10,220 bases of DNA from Fimenecus sp045578245. GTDB lineage: Bacteria > Bacillota > Clostridia > Oscillospirales > Acutalibacteraceae. Shown piece by piece: positions 8,115-10,220 of this stretch. Position 1 is the first letter of the stretch. Each line of letters opens with the position of its first letter. The notes under the pieces are model-generated. The model saw nothing but the letters and a program-made list of their open reading frames with translations. It was not told where the DNA came from and ran no database searches. The stretch lies in assembly GCA_045578245.1 (NCBI GenBank), contig JAZNJX010000081.1, positions 1 through 10,220 on the forward strand, read 5' to 3'. Made by a program: the position numbers and the translations under genes.

Positions 8115-8883
8115 TTATTTAGAAGCAGCAGCAACGATTTTTGCAAAATCAGCAGCTTTAAGTGATGCACCACCGATAAGTCCACCATCAACATTGTTCT
8201 TAGCAACAAGTTCATCAGCATTAGCAGCATTCATTGAACCACCGTACTGAATTGTAACTGTAGCAGCAACATCGCCACCATAAACTTCAGCAATAGCTTC
8301 ACGAACATAACCGTTACCTTCGTCAGCCTGGTCAGCTGTTGCAGTAACACCTGTACCGATAGCCCAGACTGGTTCATAAGCAATGATAACATTCTTGAGC
8401 TGTTCTTTTGTTACATTTGTAAGAGCCATCTTTGTCTGGAATTTAAGAAGTGTCTCTGTGTAACCAAGACTTCTCTGTTCAAGTGTTTCACCAACGCAAA
8501 TAATTGGTTTGAGACCAGCATTAAGAGCTGCAAGTGAACGAAGGTTAACAGTCTGGTCTGTTTCACCGAAGTACTGTCTTCTTTCACTATGACCAACTAC
8601 AACATATTCAACACCTGCTTCTACAAGCATTTCAGCAGAAATTTCACCTGTATAAGCACCTGATGATTTATAATGAACATTTTTCAGCACCGATTTTAAT
8701 GTTTGAGCCTGTAGCAGCTTCAATAGCAGCAGGGATATCAATAAAAGGTACACAAAGTACAACTTCACAATCAGCTTCAGCAACAAGTGGCTTCATTTCT
8801 TCAATAAGAGCTTTTGCTTCTGCAGGAGTTTTATTCATTTTCCAGTTACCTGCAATAACTGCTTTACGTAAATCTTTTTTCAT
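8115..8883 (-). CDS. tpiA: Triosephosphate isomerase, split by an apparent 1-base frameshift
   Basis: The enzyme interconverts dihydroxyacetone phosphate and glyceraldehyde 3-phosphate. The gene reads in one frame from 8883 to residue E67, then must skip one base to continue from N68. Corrected, the product is 255 residues, the normal TIM length. Catalytic residues are all present: K15 in GNWKMN, H98 in GHSERR and E170 in AYEPVWAIGTG, with the phosphate-binding GGS and GGLIGGASL loops near the end. As written, the first frame yields a 71-residue product ending KCSL, lacking H98 and E170. The second frame alone would acquire a false N-terminus. The break is in a run of five A's; four would restore the frame. 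A sequencing or assembly error is likeliest because the rest is well conserved, but a real mutation is possible. The start has AAGGAG 8 bases upstream. It is the middle gene of the pgk operon. Confidence 0.93.
8680..8684 (-). other. Homopolymer frameshift site in tpiA
   Basis: Five T's on the plus strand (five A's in the coding strand) follow the G that begins the E67 codon. Removing one restores GAA AAT GTT CAT (E-N-V-H), the expected run into the conserved ESGAFTGEIS-like region. With five A's the frame reads GAA AAA TGT and soon stops. A five-base run is short for polymerase slippage, and no stimulatory signal for programmed +1 shifting is seen. Confidence 0.85.
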
Positions 8884-8909
8884 TATTATTTCTCCTTATC
8901 GCAAATTTT

Positions 8910-8929
8910 GGGAGGACATAAGCCCTCCC
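8910..8929 (-). other. GC-rich hairpin between pgk and tpiA
   Basis: In the transcript, GGGAGG (8929-8924) pairs with CCTCCC (8915-8910) around an 8-base loop. The flanking bases allow partial extension of the stem through mismatches. It is the most GC-rich patch in a 60-base spacer. No T tract follows, so it is probably not a terminator. It may be an mRNA stability or processing element setting pgk and tpiA levels. The 3' arm contains CTCC, which could instead pair with the tpiA ribosome site (AAGGAG, 8897-8892). Function is inferred. Confidence 0.55.
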
Positions 8930-8943
8930 ATAAATATTGTTAA

Positions 8944-10137
8944 TTATTTTTCATTGAGAGCTGCAATACCAGGAAGAACTTTACCTTCAAGGTATTCAAG
9001 AGATGCACCGCCACCTGTTGAGATATGTGACATCTTATCAGCGAAACCAAGCTTCTGAATAGCAGCAGCAGAGTCGCCACCACCAATGATTGAGATTGCA
9101 TCACTATCAGCAATAGCTGTTGCAACTGCAACTGTACCTGATGCAAATGCTTCCCATTCAGAAACACCCATAGGTCCGTTCCAGATAACTGTACCTGCAT
9201 CTTTAACAGCGTCTGCAAAGATAGCCTGTGTCTTTGGTCCGATATCAAGACCCATCCAACCGTCAGGAATATTATCTGAATCAACAATCATAGCTTCTGT
9301 GTCAGGAGCATACTCTTTACCAACTTTGTTATCAACGGGAATAAGGAATTTAACACCTTTTTCTTCTGCTTTCTTCATCATTTCAGCTGCAAGTTCAACC
9401 TTATCTGCTTCAAGAAGTGATGTACCAATGTTGTAACCAAGTGACTTCATGAATGTGTATGCCATACCACCACCGATGATAAGTGTATCGCACTTGTCAA
9501 TAAGGTTTGTGATAACGCCGATTTTATCAGAAACTTTAGCACCACCAAGGATAGCTACAAGAGGTCTCTTTGGATTTTCAAGAGCGCCACCGATAAATTC
9601 AATTTCTTTCTGAATAAGATAACCACAAGCTGCAGGAAGGTGTTCTGCAACACCAGCAGTTGAAGAGTGAGCTCTGTGAGCTGAACCGAAAGCATCGTTA
9701 ACATAAAGTTCTGCAAGGTCAGCAAATTTCTTGCTGAGTTCAGGGTCATTCTTTGTTTCACCTTTTTCGTAACGAACATTTTCAAGAAGAAGAACTTCTC
9801 CATCTTTAAGGTCAGCAGCGAGTGCCTTTGCACTTTCACCTACAACGTCTTTTGCCATCTTAACTTCCTGACCAAGAAGTTCAGAAAGTCTTGCAGCAAC
9901 TGGTGCAAGTGAAAACTCAGGAACAACTTCACCCTTAGGACGACCAAGGTGTGAGCAAAGAATTACTTTTGCGCCGTTTTTAATAAGATATTTGATTGTT
10001 GGTAATGAAGCAACAATTCTCTTGTCACTTGTAATTACGCCGTTTTCCATTTTTACGTTGAAGTCGCAACGAACAAGAACTTTCTTGCCAGCTACCTGCA
10101 AATCTTCAACAGTCTTTTTGTTTAATGCACTGCTCAT
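8944..10137 (-). CDS. pgk: Phosphoglycerate kinase
   Basis: The enzyme transfers phosphate from 1,3-bisphosphoglycerate to ADP, the first ATP-yielding step of glycolysis, in the cytosol. The 397 residues match the family. Substrate-site residues are visible in the N-domain: D25 and N27 in RCDFN, R40, H63 and R66 in HLGRPKG, R122 in NVRYEKGE, and R155 in GSAHRAHSS. The C-domain has the nucleotide-binding parts: LGGAKVSDK (K201, K205), NGPMGVSEWEAFASGT, and the glycine-rich GGGDSAAAI and STGGGASLEYLEG near the end. A minor oddity is K29 where DFNVP usually has proline. The ATG at 10137 was chosen for GAAAGGAT upstream with about a 10-base spacer and a normal N-terminus. It leads the pgk-tpiA-gpmI operon from a nearby promoter. 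Confidence 0.98.
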   Translation of the reverse strand: MSSALNKKTVEDLQVAGKKVLVRCDFNVKMENGVITSDKRIVASLPTIKYLIKNGAKVILCSHLGRPKGEVVPEFSLAPVAARLSELLGQEVKMAKDVVGESAKALAADLKDGEVLLLENVRYEKGETKNDPELSKKFADLAELYVNDAFGSAHRAHSSTAGVAEHLPAACGYLIQKEIEFIGGALENPKRPLVAILGGAKVSDKIGVITNLIDKCDTLIIGGGMAYTFMKSLGYNIGTSLLEADKVELAAEMMKKAEEKGVKFLIPVDNKVGKEYAPDTEAMIVDSDNIPDGWMGLDIGPKTQAIFADAVKDAGTVIWNGPMGVSEWEAFASGTVAVATAIADSDAISIIGGGDSAAAIQKLGFADKMSHISTGGGASLEYLEGKVLPGIAALNEK

Positions 10138-10186
10138 TTAAAATACATCCTTTCAAAAGAAATAATTTATAATTTTAACCATTGAC

Positions 10187-10215
10187 ATTTTATAATAAAA
10201 CTCAATAATTTTCAA
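10187..10215 (-). promoter_or_regulatory. Probable promoter of the pgk operon
   Basis: On the minus strand a -35 TTGAAA (10215-10210) is followed by a 17-base spacer and a -10 TAAAAT (10192-10187). Transcription would start near 10180, giving a leader of about 43 bases that carries the AAAGGA ribosome site. The -35 has five and the -10 five of six consensus bases. The region is very AT-rich, so chance matches are possible, and read-through from an upstream gap gene cannot be excluded. Confidence 0.5.
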
Positions 10216-10220
10216 GGGTT

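Noticed and set aside
8680..8690. Programmed +1 frameshift or transcriptional slippage in tpiA.
   Set aside because: The A run is only five long, and there is no slow codon, stop codon or Shine-Dalgarno-like stimulator next to it. TIM is not known to be recoded.
8411..8786. The second tpiA frame as an independent protein with a hydrophobic Leu-rich N-terminus from 8786.
   Set aside because: The first 30-40 residues are out-of-frame translation of tpiA. The segment lacks a ribosome site and turns into TIM exactly at the frameshift.
10182..10209. Plus-strand TTGACA-16-AATAAT, a possible divergent promoter opposite pgk.
   Set aside because: The window ends 11 bases later and no target gene can be seen. 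It overlaps the pgk promoter region, where AT-richness makes chance matches easy.

Overview
The window is AT-rich, and every real gene is on the minus strand. Gene content and protein sequence suggest a low-GC Gram-positive bacterium. A gut-type Clostridia (Oscillospirales/Ruminococcaceae-like) is my best guess, inferred from protein style, AT-rich spacers, strong AGGA/GGAG ribosome sites and sigma-A-like promoters. I cannot confirm the taxon without a search.

Read in the direction of transcription (right to left), there are two transcription units and the start of a third. Unit 1 (about 10215 to 6514) is a lower-glycolysis operon: pgk (phosphoglycerate kinase), tpiA (triosephosphate isomerase) and gpmI (cofactor-independent phosphoglycerate mutase). 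It begins at a promoter-like TTGAAA-17-TAAAAT and ends at a strong intrinsic terminator just after gpmI. No gap or eno gene is present; gap could lie just beyond the right edge. tpiA carries an apparent 1-base insertion in a run of five A's, splitting the reading frame. All catalytic residues survive across the two halves.

Unit 2 (about 6490 to 166) is uvrB, a MATE-family efflux transporter and uvrA. The genes are packed with no gaps: the uvrB stop codon directly abuts the MATE start, and MATE overlaps uvrA by 11 bases. A promoter TTGATT-17-TATAAT precedes uvrB, with a near-consensus Gram-positive LexA (SOS) box over the predicted transcription start. A 14-bp hairpin with a T tract follows uvrA. 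UvrA and UvrB form the damage-recognition part of nucleotide excision repair. The transporter between them recalls DinF, a MATE protein in the E. coli lexA-dinF SOS operon.

Unit 3 starts at the left edge. A perfect-consensus promoter (TTGACA-17-TATAAT) points out of the window. A 22-bp inverted repeat lies over its transcription start, and a further half-site copy sits exactly 42 bases downstream, so an unseen gene beyond position 1 appears tightly regulated.

The window is mostly housekeeping, and I see no wholly new system. The points worth a second look are the SOS-linked uvrB-MATE-uvrA operon, the tpiA frameshift, and the promoter/operator array at the left edge.
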